Assembly (NCBI GenBank): GCA_963210315.1
Contig: OY723296.1
Coordinates: forward strand, 1,860,001-1,924,000
Length of the DNA stretch: 64,000 nt
Direction: 5' to 3'
Source of the DNA: Rhynchopus euleeides
Lineage: Eukaryota > Euglenozoa > Diplonemea > Diplonemida > Diplonemidae
The position numbers and the translations under genes are program-made. Shown here piece by piece: positions 1 through 10,003 of the stretch; within the stretch, counting starts at the first letter, position 1, and the number at the start of each line of letters is the position of its first letter. The notes under the pieces were generated by a model that was given only the letters and a program-made list of their open reading frames with translations, had not been told where the DNA came from and searched no databases.

Positions 1-849
1 AGACCCTTCCCGCTGCTCAGAGCCTGCTGTCCAGCGGTCAGGGTACCCTGCGCACCTGGTGGCGTATCTGCGGGGCATTCTTGTGGAGATACCACGCGCT
101 CCGTCTCCCGCTGCATGGCGCCTTGACGATACTCACCTGGATGTCTCAGACCTCTCGGCTTCATCTGCCATGGGATGCTCCTTACGTGATGGGGGACAGA
201 GTCTGTCGGGCTCTTCAGTTACAGGCTGACGCACTGGCGCGAAACGACTGGCAGTCGTGGGTGGTGCGGGAGCGTCTGGTGGTCCAGGTGGTCTGTGATG
301 CGAGCCTATCAGGCTGGGCCGTGGTCCAGGAGGACCTCCGCCCTCTCTATGGCGCCTTCTGGGGCGAGCTTGCAGCTGCGACAATATTCCTGAAGGAGTT
401 GTTTGCGGCCTACAAGGCTGTCTCTACGATGTGTAGCAGGCCCCGCTGGAGGGGTTATCACATCATACTCTTCAGCGACAACCAAGCGGTGATTGGGGCT
501 ATTCGCAAGGGTGTGTCCCATGTTGAGGGTGCGCAACGCTGGCTGAACGACATTCAGTACTGCCTAGAGCGCCATGACTGCAGCCTCGAGCCGGAGTACG
601 TAAGAACGTGCGAGAACATCGCTGACCAGTACACAAGGCTCTAAGGGCGTGAATGAAAAAGGGGGGGGGGGGGCGCGGAAGTTGTGAAATAAAGACCGTT
701 CGTACAAACAAAGAACGCAACTCCAAGTCTTTTTTGGAAGAACAGCTAGCTTTTCGCACTAAAAAGACTCGTGGCAGCGTTCGGTATCTGCACACATGCA
801 CTAGCAGGCACCGTTCGTACAAACAAAGAACGCAACTCCAAGTCTTTTT
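1..849 (+). mobile_element. 3' part of a YR retroelement (DIRS/Ngaro/VIPER-like), cut by the window start
   Basis: A fossil-class retroelement of which only the 3' end is in view. It ends with the RT-RNase H reading frame (3-644), followed by a nested repeat. A block B (about 695-735) is followed by a unique block A2 (about 736-809) and then by a second near-identical B (810-849). B1-A2-B2 after the last gene is the hallmark of split-direct-repeat tyrosine-recombinase elements (Ngaro, PAT, VIPER). Block A plus B recurs without coding sequence at 24341-24457. The visible coding part is open. The 5' part, including the A1 block, lies outside the window, so completeness cannot be judged. Confidence 0.8.
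3..644 (+). CDS. RT-RNase H polyprotein, C-terminal part (retroelement)
   Basis: The frame is open from the first bases of the window to a stop at 642-644, so the start lies upstream. The N-terminal visible part (RTWWRICGAFLW) matches the connection between reverse transcriptase and RNase H seen in the 14974-20634 element. An RNase H domain follows, with VVCDASLSGW (first catalytic Asp), a Glu in WGELAAAT, LFSDNQAV (Asp) and the terminal ENIADQYTRL. The last motif parallels KADQYTRG at the end of the second element, so the two are related families but clearly different in sequence. This is an enzyme of element replication, not a host gene. Confidence 0.8.
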   Translation, partial: TLPAAQSLLSSGQGTLRTWWRICGAFLWRYHALRLPLHGALTILTWMSQTSRLHLPWDAPYVMGDRVCRALQLQADALARNDWQSWVVRERLVVQVVCDASLSGWAVVQEDLRPLYGAFWGELAAATIFLKELFAAYKAVSTMCSRPRWRGYHIILFSDNQAVIGAIRKGVSHVEGAQRWLNDIQYCLERHDCSLEPEYVRTCENIADQYTRL

Positions 850-1511
850 CGCATTTTTCGGGTTGTGGGGTGAGTTTCGTGATGGAAGTTCGGTACTATT
901 GGACCTCCCAGGGTGCTTTTTCGGCGATTTTCACCAATATTTGGCCAAAGATGGGTCTGGAACCTGGTCGAAAGTGCGTCCAACGAGGGTCCAACGTTGG
1001 TCCAACGACGTTTTTGAGCATAAAAATAGCAAAAAAATCACCAAAAATGTGGGAAAAGTGCTCGAAATAGGTTGGGAATGGCCCAAAAACCATTTTTGGG
1101 CCCTCGGTATGCTATAGGTGGGTCCAGGACGTCGATTTTTTGGCCCAACATCCCGAAAAATGGCCATTTTGCCTGAAATGGCGAAATGGGGGGAAAACCC
1201 ACTTTTTCGCCCATTTTTCCACATTTTTCGGACTGTAGGGCGAGTTTTCGGTCAGTTTTGGGGTCACAGGTGTGTGGGAACACATTTTTGAGGTGGTTCT
1301 CACCCGGGGGTGCCGGGTAGATGCCCAAATATGCCAAAAAATAGTTTTTCGGACACAGGGTTCCATTGGAACAAACAGAGACCCGGACCCCCTACCCCCC
1401 CCTCCCCAGCAGACTGCACGCCAAAGCCGGCACTGCTCCCCTCTCCCCACCCCACCCCACCCCACCCCACCTCGAAGCCCTCCCTGCAGGCCCAGACAAC
1501 ACACAACACAC
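850..1511. other. Stretch without a recognised gene, locally AT-richer
   Basis: From the end of the B2 block to the next gene the sequence is relatively A/T-rich, with many runs of AAAA/TTTT and the words CCAAAAA and CATTTTT. Two diverged copies of a CATTTTTCGG...GGGYGAGTTT segment sit about 370 bases apart (near 852 and 1223). Short GT...AG-like signals are present, but no protein-like frame is convincing. A pyrimidine-rich tract (1391-1490) runs into the next start codon. Confidence 0.5.
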
Positions 1512-2789
1512 ATGCCTGAGCTGCACACCCCGCAGAGGGTACCCGGGGAGCCGTGGCATGCGGCAGGCGGAGAGAAGCGCATGGGCGACGCGCTGGGCAC
1601 CCCCGCGAGCCACGCCACGCCGCAGTGCCACCCCTGCCCCGCCACCGCCACCACCACCGCAAGCAGCCCTCCCCCGCGCTCCTCCGAGCTCCTGAGCTAC
1701 AGCGAACACCTCCGCAGACACGGCTATCCCCACCGCAGGGGGCAGGGCGGCAGCCCGACACGGCGGAGGGAGGACGCGCACGCCCGCACCTCCAACCCCT
1801 CCAGGTCGATGAGCCCGCAGGAGCGGGCGAGGCTTTGGGAGCCGCGCTACGTCCCCGACGGCCTGGACGGGGGGGAGCAGCAGGGGGAAAGGGAAGGGGA
1901 AGGGGAAGGGGAAGGGGAAGGGGAAGGGGCGGAGGAGCCGGGGTGGCCGACCCCCCTCTCCCAGGCAGCCCCGTCGCCCCGGCAGCGGGAGCAGCGGGGG
2001 CTGTTTGCAACCGCCACCACGACGTGTTCCCCGGAGGCTGCCATGTCGCACCGGCAGCGCGACGGCGGGGCTGGCGGGTGCTCCCCTCCGCCTGAGGGGG
2101 GTGCCACCCCGCCGCACGCCGATGAATATGTCGCAGCTGCGGGGGGAGTTGGTGGCGTGCCGCAGGGATCAACGCTGATGTCCCCTCAACGCCACCACCA
2201 CCAGCAGCAGCCGGAACACCGCCAACACCGCCGCAGCGCTCCGGATCGGGGTTCCCCTCGGAGATCCATCAGCCCCCAGGAGAGGTCCCGCCTGTATGAG
2301 CCACGTTACGTCCCCGAGGAGCAGCTGCAGGAGGAGATGGGGAAGGAGGTGGAGGGGGGGGAGGAGGGTGGTGGTGGAGGTGGTGCCCACTCCGGCGGGA
2401 GCCCCGGCAGCAGCGGCAGGCGTGCGGCGGGGGTGGGCGGTGGTGGGGCGGATTTCTACACCACGCCCACGGGGGCCGGGAGGCCATCCGATGCGGGGGG
2501 GCGTGTGGCGGCGCGCGGCGGAGGTGGGGGAGGAGGAGGAGGAGGAGGGCATGGCACCCCCCCCGTATCCCCCGAGGGCCTGATAGGGCGGGGGGAGCCG
2601 TCGCCGCGCTCCGCAGCAGCATCCTCACCCCGGAGGTGTGGGTCGGGGAGCGGTGGCGGCGGTGGGTCGCAGAGGAGGGCAGGGAGGGCGGCGTTCCCCC
2701 AGGCGTCCCCGGCGTCCAGCCCGCAGAGGCTGGCGCGGTATGAAGCTCGGTTTGTCCCGCCGCCGGCGGAGGTGTTTGGGGCGAGGTGA
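1512..2789 (+). CDS. Low-complexity protein with three SPQER...EPRYVP motifs
   Basis: I do not recognise the family. Starting at ATG 1512, right after a long C-rich leader, the product is 425 residues, rich in Pro, Gly, Ser, Arg and Glu. Three copies of a short motif stand out: SPQERARLWEPRYVP near residue 101, SPQERSRLYEPRYVP near 254, and SSPQRLARYEARFVP near 402, about 150 residues apart. Between them lie disordered linkers, including an EGEGEG stretch encoded by GGGGAA repeats (about 1888-1927) and Gly runs. The conserved, evenly spaced motifs argue for a real protein, perhaps a multivalent binding scaffold (inference). The frame is open further upstream to about 1272, but that part looks noncoding. 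No membrane segment is visible. Confidence 0.6.
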   Translation: MPELHTPQRVPGEPWHAAGGEKRMGDALGTPASHATPQCHPCPATATTTASSPPPRSSELLSYSEHLRRHGYPHRRGQGGSPTRRREDAHARTSNPSRSMSPQERARLWEPRYVPDGLDGGEQQGEREGEGEGEGEGEGAEEPGWPTPLSQAAPSPRQREQRGLFATATTTCSPEAAMSHRQRDGGAGGCSPPPEGGATPPHADEYVAAAGGVGGVPQGSTLMSPQRHHHQQQPEHRQHRRSAPDRGSPRRSISPQERSRLYEPRYVPEEQLQEEMGKEVEGGEEGGGGGGAHSGGSPGSSGRRAAGVGGGGADFYTTPTGAGRPSDAGGRVAARGGGGGGGGGGGHGTPPVSPEGLIGRGEPSPRSAAASSPRRCGSGSGGGGGSQRRAGRAAFPQASPASSPQRLARYEARFVPPPAEVFGAR

Positions 2790-3766
2790 AAGGGGGGGAG
2801 GGTGGGTGGAGAACGGAAGTGGTGCCCCACACACACATGTCAGGCGGGTGTTAGGTTTGGCGATATAAAAACCGGGGAGGGGGGAGGGTGTGTGTGTGTT
2901 GTGTTGTGTAGTTTTCGCCCCGAAAATGCAGAGAGGAGGTGAAGGAAGGTCAGGAAAGGAAGGAGAGGAGGGGTGGCCCTGTGTAGTGTGTGGCTCTCAG
3001 CTTTTGACGCACACACACACATCTGCATGTGTGGCACAGAGCGGAAGGGAAGGCTGTTCCTGAGTTGTCGCTGTGTGGGAGGTGTGTGTGGTCGGGCCTC
3101 TTCCCCCCTCATTGTACAACCCAAAAAGAAAAGGAGGCAATTCGATTTGCCTTAGGGGAGGCCCGTCCATCTTTCCTTCTCTCTCTTCCCCTTCTTTCTG
3201 CCTGGCAGGCTGCATCAGTGTGACCCATGCTTCATTCGCAGTTTGGAGCGAAGGTCCCATCTGTATCACTGTCGCGGACGAATGTGCCGATATCGGGTTT
3301 GTGTCCAACAACGCACGCATGAGGGTGGGTGGGGTGGGTGGGGGGGGAGGTGTCAGGTATAGTCTCACAGTCTGGCAGGGGTGGGGCAGGGCCCGTGCTG
3401 GCGGCAGTGCAGCTGGCTGGGGGCTGTTAGCGGCTGAGTGTGCACTGTTGTATCTTCTCGGCGGGGCGGTATCCCGGGCTGCCCCCGTGCTGTTCTCAGG
3501 CAGGTGCTGCGTTCGGGGTGTGTGGTGTGTGTATGCTGTGTTGGTGTCGTGCAGTGGCATTGTGACAGGTGGTGCCTTGCTGCCCTCCGTTCTGCATGGC
3601 CCACGCCGTCCTGCTGCTGTTGCCCTGCTCTGGCCGAAAGTGTACCGGAGGAGTGAAGCTGCCAGGCCAGCCCCCCCACACCCCTTGCTGCGTGTGCATG
3701 CTGTCAGTGCATCCTGCTCCAATGCTGGAAACCATACGTACCTGCACCAGAACACAGAGAGACAAC
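2790..3766. other. Intergenic, no gene seen
   Basis: Contains GT-rich microsatellite stretches (about 2889-2910, 3009-3030) and several pyrimidine tracts. Frames are open by GC bias but low-complexity and not protein-like. It holds the 5' leader of the protease gene. The last 100 bases have AG acceptor-like sites (for example just before AACACAGAGAG at about 3750), which could serve for cis- or trans-splicing. Confidence 0.5.
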
Positions 3767-4867
3767 ATGATGTCGAAGATGCTGACCCTGGCTGTGCTGG
3801 GGTGTGCGACCGCGACGTCGGCGATGAAGGTGCAGCTGTCGAAGCCGGAGATGACGCTCGACAGCGTGCGCACGGACATGCACCTGCTGGCGAAGAAGTA
3901 CGGTGCGGCTGAGGTGCCGATCACGAACTACCAGAACGCGCAGTACTACGGGCCCATCACGATCGGGACGCCCCCGCAGCACTTCAAGGTGATCTTCGAC
4001 ACCGGGAGCTCGAACCTGTGGGTGCCGGGGCCGAAGCCCAGCATCATCGGGCACACGCGCTACCACTCGGAGAAGTCGTCGACGTACGTGTCGAACGGGA
4101 CGACCTTCGCGATCCAGTACGGGAGCGGGAAGCTGGAGGGGATCATCGACCAGGACGTGTTCAGCGTGGGGGGCCTCAACGCGACGCTGCTGTTCGGGGA
4201 GGCGACGAAGGAGCCGGGTATCACGTGGGACGTGGCGAAGTTCGACGGGATCTGCGGGATGGGGTGGCCGACGATTGCGGTGGACGGCGTGCTGCCCCCC
4301 TTCTTCGAGCTGATCCGCCAGGGGAAGATCGCGACGCAGAGCTTCGCCTTCTACCTGACGGGCGACGGGTCGGACGGTGAGCTGACGCTGGGCGGTGTGG
4401 ACGCCACGAAGTACACCGGGTCGTTCGACTACGTCCCCGTGTCGAAGAAGGGCTACTGGCAGATTGTCGGTGACTCGATGACCTTCGCCGGGGAGTCCCT
4501 GGGGACGAACATCAAGGCGATTGTGGACTCGGGCACGTCGCTGATGGCCTTCCCGAAGTCGGCGTCGAAGGCGATCAACGCGAAGCTGGGGTGCAAGTCG
4601 AACATCGCGGGTGAGTGCACCTACACTACGTGCCCCGAGGACAACACCCTCCCCGACCTGGACATTGTGCTGGGCGGGAAGACCTACACCCTGCAGCAGA
4701 AGGACTACATCCTGAAGGTGTCGGGCCAGTGCCTCAGCGGCTTCATGGGCATCGACGTCCCCGCCCCGACCGGCCCCATCTGGATCCTGGGCGACGTCTT
4801 CATGCGCAAGTACTACGTCGAGTTCGACGTCTCGGGCTCGCGCCTGGGCTTCGCCCTGGCGAAGTAA
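3767..4867 (+). CDS. Pepsin/cathepsin D-type aspartic protease (secretory)
   Basis: An A1-family aspartic endopeptidase of 366 residues, a usual length for a preproprotein. An N-terminal signal peptide (MLTLAVLGCATATSA, about residues 5-19) is followed by a short propeptide. The mature N-terminal lobe has YYGPITIGTPPQ and the first catalytic motif FDTGSSNLW (DTG 78-80). The flap tyrosine is in QYGSGKLEG (Tyr118). The second catalytic motif is VDSGTSLM (DSG 254-256), and paired cysteines lie in the C lobe. ATG 3767 is chosen because it starts the signal peptide; a second ATG follows directly. Likely site of action is the endolysosome, food vacuole or outside the cell. Codon third positions are nearly all G or C, more extreme than in neighbours, which suggests high expression (inference). 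It appears intronless and intact. Confidence 0.95.
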   Translation: MMSKMLTLAVLGCATATSAMKVQLSKPEMTLDSVRTDMHLLAKKYGAAEVPITNYQNAQYYGPITIGTPPQHFKVIFDTGSSNLWVPGPKPSIIGHTRYHSEKSSTYVSNGTTFAIQYGSGKLEGIIDQDVFSVGGLNATLLFGEATKEPGITWDVAKFDGICGMGWPTIAVDGVLPPFFELIRQGKIATQSFAFYLTGDGSDGELTLGGVDATKYTGSFDYVPVSKKGYWQIVGDSMTFAGESLGTNIKAIVDSGTSLMAFPKSASKAINAKLGCKSNIAGECTYTTCPEDNTLPDLDIVLGGKTYTLQQKDYILKVSGQCLSGFMGIDVPAPTGPIWILGDVFMRKYYVEFDVSGSRLGFALAK

Positions 4868-5751
4868 GCGTTAATGGCGACGCCATGATCCCCACCCCCT
4901 CCCTCCTCCACTTTCCACCGAGTGCCATGTGATGTCGGTCCGCATTGAATAACTGCTGCGTCGCCGCAGCAAGACGTGTGAAACCGTGACTGGGGTGCCA
5001 ATGTGTGCACCCCGCGTACAGATGATGTGCCGCATGCTGATGCCGCGGCGCAGACGGGCTACGCTTTGATTGTGTTGCTTTGGGATCGGGTCAGGTACCA
5101 GGGGGCCGAGATGGGGCGCAGCTGGCTGCACCCTGTCCCCCCCTGCCCCCCCATCCCCAGACACACACACAGCGGGGCTCTCACCCGGGTGTTCCTATTT
5201 TGCTTGACTGTGGTTATGCCACAAACTTGTGTTTCCATCCCCCCCTTTCCAATATTCTACGGTGCCCTGTGCCACCACGGGCGAGCGTGGGCCGTCTTCG
5301 CCAGTACGGTGTCTTGCAGGGGATCCCTGCAGAGCACGCCAATGCGAGCCAAGGCAGAGCGTGTCTCTTCCGCACCGCCCCCAACTATCCCCATCATATG
5401 AAGCAAAAATGCAGCGCGCGGGCAGACCCGCCGCGGCGCAAAAGACTTGAGACTGATGGGGAGCCAAGCTGGAGCGAACGCAGGCACCGCCGCAACCACG
5501 ACCTCCGACCCCCCCCACCCGCGTATTTGTTGCCAATAGCCAGTGGCCTCCAGCCCCCCGAAACCTGCACCGCCACAAGCAAGGGGGTGGCCATCTTTTG
5601 TATGTGCAGTCCCGATAATATCATGCTGGGATGCAGAAGGAAGGTAGATGTGCCGACAAAGCAGATATGCATATGACACCACCACCACCAAGCAGGGTGT
5701 CGTGCTGGCATCAGGAAGGCACAGCTGACTCGTGTGTCTTTCCCCCGACAG
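4868..5751. other. Intergenic, no gene seen
   Basis: No protein-like frame on either strand. A stretch from about 5675 to 5751 (ATGACACCACC..., GGCATCAGGAAGGCACA, then TTTCCCCCGACAG) is duplicated upstream of the second B-box/WD40 gene near 24660-24764. It ends in a polypyrimidine tract plus CAG directly before the start codon at 5752, a good cis- or trans-splice acceptor. Confidence 0.5.
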
Positions 5752-8610
5752 ATGGCGGCGGCAGGGGGCTCTGGGGCTGTGTGGAGCTGCACGGCGTGTG
5801 GGAAAATATTCAGGCCCCAGGGAGGTATCCTGGACAGGCTTGCTGCGGGTTTCTACGTGTCGTGCCGGTCTAAGGTGTGCACCGGTAGGAAGCGCCCTTT
5901 CGAGCGCTGCGAGGTTCGCCAGGATGACGGCAAGTGGTACACCAAATCGGAGTTCATCGAGTTCTACGGCGACACGGAGGGGGAGGCCTGCTGGAGGCAG
6001 GCCCCAGGCCCCGAGCCTGGCGACCGGGCTGGGATCGCTGGAACGCAGCAGAGACACAGGAGGCTAGACAGCAGAGCGCCCCCTGCAGTGCCAGCAAGGC
6101 CCCCCAGCGTGGTGCGGGGGGGGCAGCCTCAGCCAGCACGCCCAGCTGGGGCCACTCGGCAGCCCCGACAGTCGGCACCAGCGCCAGTGTCAGCACCTGC
6201 ACCACCAGCAGCAGAGTCAGAGGGTGAGGAGGAGGAGGAGGAAGAGGAGGAAGAGAGCGGCATTTCCTGGGGCTTCTTGGAAGAAGAAGAAGAAGAAGAA
6301 GAAGGAGAGGAGGAGAAGGAGGAGGAGGGCGGCATTTTCTCGGACATCATGCAGCGCATTGCCAGGTTCGGCACAGCACCCACCGCAGTGCCTGCAGCTT
6401 CTACGGCATGCGCAGCGTCTGAGGCATCCAGAGCACCCGCAGCACCTGTGGCTGCATCTGTCGCCGTGCCAGGTGACTTGCGCGGCAGCGCCAAGGCGGA
6501 GCCACCTGCTGGGCCCAGCAGCGCGGAGTCTGCTCCTGGGGAAGGCGTGGCGTGGTGCTGCACCCAGTGTGGGTCCCGTGAGGTGCTCCTGCGTGCCCCC
6601 CTGGAGGCGACAATTGTGTCGGCGCTCTGTATGTCGGAGGCGTGCAACGGGGTTGTTCGTGGGTTTGCACCGCGCAGCGCCGGGATGGGTACCGTGAGCA
6701 GCGCCCCGCCTGCCATGCCTGCCCCGCCCGACACGGCTGCAGTGCCTGGTGGTCGGGGCGGTGCCGCTGGTCCCAGGGGGGACGTTGACAAGCCTGGGGA
6801 GGGGTCAGGTCGGGGTCTCGTCGGCAGTGCGGTCACGAATCTCTTTGCAGGGGTGGCCGGCATGTTGGGCACAGAGGTGTCGCCTGCAGCACGTGTGGAG
6901 GAGTGGAGGCTCGGGTTGTGTGCAGCGCATGACAAGCGCGTGGCGTGTGTGTGCAAGGAGGCGGGGTGTGCGTCTGTGATGCTGTGCAGAGAGTGTGTGC
7001 TGCAGGGGGCGCACCAGGGCCACGATATTCAAGAGCTCGGGGAAGCGTTTCTCCCGACGAAGGAAGCGATGCGGGCACAGCTCGCCACCGTGCAGGCTGA
7101 GCTGGGGGAGGCACGGCGGCGCGAGGGACGTGCGGTGGTGGCACTGCGGCAGGTTGCTGACAACTTCAACAGGGAACAGGCGGCGGTGCAGCTGTACTTC
7201 AGCACAGCAGTGCTTGCATGCGAGGAAGGCGACCAGAGGTGTGGGGTGGCGGAGGACGAGGAGTTCCTGCGTGTGCAGCTGCAGGCGCAAGAGGCTTATG
7301 CCCGGAAGAGGCAGCTGCGTGCCAGGCAACACCTGCAGCAGCAGGAGCGGCTTGTGCGGTGCGGCCTCGCCGCTGGGAACACGCTGCTGCAGGAGAAGCA
7401 CCAGCGTCTGTTCAGTGCGAGGGAACACGTCATCCTGTCCAACTACATCAAGCAGCGTGCGGCACTGGAGGCAGGGCTGGAGGAGGCACTCGCCCTGTCT
7501 GAGAAGCTGCCGTGCACGCTGCAGCATCGCAGTGCGCGGCTGACTGGCCTGTGCGCTGGAGGGGCGGTCCCTGCCGATTGCCCTGTGAGTGATTCCGCCC
7601 CATCTGTGCGCATGCTCGTGCAGGCACCTGCTGTGTACCGCACCAACACTCAGGACGTGTGTGGGGTGGCCCTGTCGCCCTGTGGGCGGCTGTGCTGTGC
7701 GAGCAGCACGGGTGGTTCTGTGTCGGTGTACGACACCATCACTGCGGAGCAGGTGGCACACGTGCAGCACGGGACCACAGCCATCAAGTGCGTTGTGTTC
7801 TCCAGATGTGGGAAGCGGCTTGCAGCCACTTCGCTCGACATGACAGTTGCTGTGTTCTGCACCGCCAAGTGGGTGTGCATGCACGTGCTCGAGGGACACA
7901 CCCAACCAGCGTACACAGCAGCGTGGGCGTGCTCAGGCCGTCTGGTGACAGGGTCGCAGGACGGATCGCTGCGACTGTGGGACGTGGGGTCTGGCGTGTG
8001 CAGCGCTGTATGCGAAGAATCTACCTCAGCGCTCTTCATCACACTCGCAATCTCAGACTCAAGCATCTTCGCCACCGCGCCCAACCACAAAGCGATCCAC
8101 GAGTGGGACGCCACCACGCTGCAGCACACGCACAGCTTGGAGGGGCACACGAGCTGCGTCCCTCAAATCGCACTCACCGCCGACAGCAAACAGTTGGTGT
8201 CCTGCTCGTGGGACAAGTCTGTGAAGATCTGGTGCACGACCACACGCGCCTGCTTGAGCACCCTGTGGACAGGGACACAGAAGCTCAGCCGTGTGGCGGT
8301 GTCGCAGGAGGGTGGCGTGGTGGCAGTGTGGGACGGCACTGCCTTGCATCTCGTGCAGCTCAGCACAGGGGTGTGTGTGGCCTCGCTTCCAGCGCCCGAT
8401 GAACACCCACCTGCCGCTGACCACCCACCTGCCACTCTCGCGCTGAGCACCTGCGGCAGGTGGGTGTTCATGGCTGACGCAGATTGTGTGCAGGTCACCG
8501 CCACAGCCACCGCCACCCAGGCCTCTACCCGCCGTGCTGCTGTTGTTGCTTCCCTGCTTCCTGTGGTCATGTCCACCATGAAGGTGCCCCACAGCGCTCA
8601 ACCAAAATAG
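5752..8610 (+). CDS. B-box / coiled-coil / WD40 protein, copy 1
   Basis: 952 residues from ATG 5752, which sits immediately after a CCCCCGACAG acceptor. Order of parts: an N-terminal Cys-containing module (WSCTACGK ... YTKSEFIEFYG ... CWRQAP, about 11-90); a Glu-rich, then Ala/Pro-rich linker (about 160-265); a second Cys pair region (WCCTQCG, about 267-300); a B-box-like zinc module (CAAH ... CVCKEAGC ... LCRECV ... GAHQGHDIQEL, about 384-428); a coiled coil (about 436-583); and about seven WD40 repeats (636-923) with GHT and W-D ends such as LRLWDVG and VKIWCTT. This resembles a TRIM-type scaffold, but no RING is seen, so ubiquitin-ligase activity is not supported. The last 1.65 kb is nearly identical to copy 2 at 24715. 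The tails diverge after the shared CACCGCCACCCAGGC, near 8521. Confidence 0.85.
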   Translation: MAAAGGSGAVWSCTACGKIFRPQGGILDRLAAGFYVSCRSKVCTGRKRPFERCEVRQDDGKWYTKSEFIEFYGDTEGEACWRQAPGPEPGDRAGIAGTQQRHRRLDSRAPPAVPARPPSVVRGGQPQPARPAGATRQPRQSAPAPVSAPAPPAAESEGEEEEEEEEEESGISWGFLEEEEEEEEGEEEKEEEGGIFSDIMQRIARFGTAPTAVPAASTACAASEASRAPAAPVAASVAVPGDLRGSAKAEPPAGPSSAESAPGEGVAWCCTQCGSREVLLRAPLEATIVSALCMSEACNGVVRGFAPRSAGMGTVSSAPPAMPAPPDTAAVPGGRGGAAGPRGDVDKPGEGSGRGLVGSAVTNLFAGVAGMLGTEVSPAARVEEWRLGLCAAHDKRVACVCKEAGCASVMLCRECVLQGAHQGHDIQELGEAFLPTKEAMRAQLATVQAELGEARRREGRAVVALRQVADNFNREQAAVQLYFSTAVLACEEGDQRCGVAEDEEFLRVQLQAQEAYARKRQLRARQHLQQQERLVRCGLAAGNTLLQEKHQRLFSAREHVILSNYIKQRAALEAGLEEALALSEKLPCTLQHRSARLTGLCAGGAVPADCPVSDSAPSVRMLVQAPAVYRTNTQDVCGVALSPCGRLCCASSTGGSVSVYDTITAEQVAHVQHGTTAIKCVVFSRCGKRLAATSLDMTVAVFCTAKWVCMHVLEGHTQPAYTAAWACSGRLVTGSQDGSLRLWDVGSGVCSAVCEESTSALFITLAISDSSIFATAPNHKAIHEWDATTLQHTHSLEGHTSCVPQIALTADSKQLVSCSWDKSVKIWCTTTRACLSTLWTGTQKLSRVAVSQEGGVVAVWDGTALHLVQLSTGVCVASLPAPDEHPPAADHPPATLALSTCGRWVFMADADCVQVTATATATQASTRRAAVVASLLPVVMSTMKVPHSAQPK

Positions 8611-10003
8611 CTGCCTGTATGCCTTGTGGTGTCGAGGCAGATCACACCCACAGCCTCGAACACATGACACGCATTCTACAACCTGCATGCGTGATGTGCA
8701 CACCACGCCGTTTGTGTCTGTCTGAGAATGAAGGCTTTGATGATCCGTGCACTTGTGCTCCTCACTCAGTGGGGGTCTTCGCTACGGGGTGACTGTCAGT
8801 GCATTTTGGTGAATTTCCTGTTGAATTAGCTGAAAACTGACGGAGATTGACGGAGGATAACGGCCAGCGAAGACCCCCAGTACCAACTTTCATGAGTGAG
8901 AGTATCTCGCTCGGGTGTAATCTACACTGAACGCACCGTCATTTTTCGACTTTTGACTTTCGGCTTTGTTCATATGTGCAGATGGGCAATCCTACCCACG
9001 CACTGGCACAGTGCGGTGCAGTAAGCCCCATTGATGGCTACTTTTGATAGTTTTGGTGGGGGGCCAGCATGGCTTTCGAGCCACCCTTTTGCTGCAACCA
9101 ACACAACCCCGTACAGGATAGGTGCTGAGGGAAAAGTTTCCCACCGTTTGCCATACGATTACTAAACGCTTCTCTCTCTCTCTTTTCGTGCTCCGCCACT
9201 CTTCTGTACTTCAGACAGGTCGGTTCATCCGAAGGACGCACTGGGCTGTCACAGCTTTTTCATAAAGGTGGATGCGGCCAACAAACCAACGAGATTTCTC
9301 CCTTCATGTTTCCCTGTATCGAGTGAGTGAAGCAAACGGAAAAGAGAGTGTTTTGGATCTTGCGAACCCGTTGGGGATCTTCGCGAAGGTGCCAAAAACG
9401 GTGCGTTTTTGGCTATTTCCTCTCTTGACAGGATGAAATCGTCGAACTTTACCGAAAACCCGAAAACCTGCCGCGAAGACTCTGGGCTGCTGTCATGCTC
9501 TGCTGCCATCTCGCAGCGGCTCATGTACAGTGAGGGACTGTGGAAGCGTCAGCGCATCACAAACCAAATACCGGTAAGAGCAAAGAGCGGCTGTGCTGGA
9601 GAGACATTTTCCAACGCCAACAAACATCTGTCCCTCCTTGGCGATCTTTGTCATTTGTATCGGCAACAAGCAAAGCGCACACCCGTACGCCGGGCCCTTT
9701 GTTTCGCTGGCCCCTGCACGCATGCAGGGCTTCGGGAGACCGGAGCGCCTCCGACGACAGCAGGCATACTGAACCGGTGCCAACCCCCCCTCCCCCGACG
9801 GACGCCAGGACTGGAGTCGACACGAAAGCCATGGCGACCACTCCGCACCCCCCCTCCCCCCACCTACCACTCCGCATTGCACCTTGCCCCCCCCCCCCCC
9901 CTCCCTCCCTCCCTGCGAGTTTGGCTGGGTGTCAATGCGTGCCCTTGTGAACGCCACATCAAGCAGGCCACACCACGCCACCCCCCCTCCACCACACCGC
10001 GCC
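8611..10003. other. Intergenic with one MITE, otherwise no gene
   Basis: Apart from the MITE at 8771-8878, no convincing coding sequence is visible. The 19-mer TTCTGTACTTCAGACAGGT occurs at 9202-9220 and also inside both A blocks of the retroelement at 14974-20634. The last 150 bases before 10004 are C-rich, typical of leaders in this window. Confidence 0.5.
8771..8878 (-). mobile_element. 108-bp MITE, copy 1
   Basis: A non-autonomous DNA-transposon-like element. It begins GGGGGTCTTCGCT and ends with the inverted AGCGAAGACCCCC, exactly 108 bases, flanked by the 3-base direct repeat AGT on both sides (8768-8770 and 8879-8881). It is the reverse complement, with scattered substitutions, of the copies at 13102 and 33996. 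A 3-bp target duplication with G-rich ends is compatible with PIF/Harbinger or CACTA-related transposases; no source transposase is in the window. Confidence 0.85.

Noticed and set aside
1300-2172. Minus-strand frame of 290 residues
   Set aside because: Shadow of the GC-rich + strand gene; no conserved motif, while the + strand has three repeated motifs.
6224-6697. Alternative + frame inside B-box/WD40 copy 1
   Set aside because: Arises from GAG/GAA and Ala-rich linker repeats; the domains are in the 5752 frame.
5752-8610. Calling the B-box/WD40 proteins E3 ubiquitin ligases
   Set aside because: No RING, U-box or HECT signature; only B-box-like and other Cys modules are visible.
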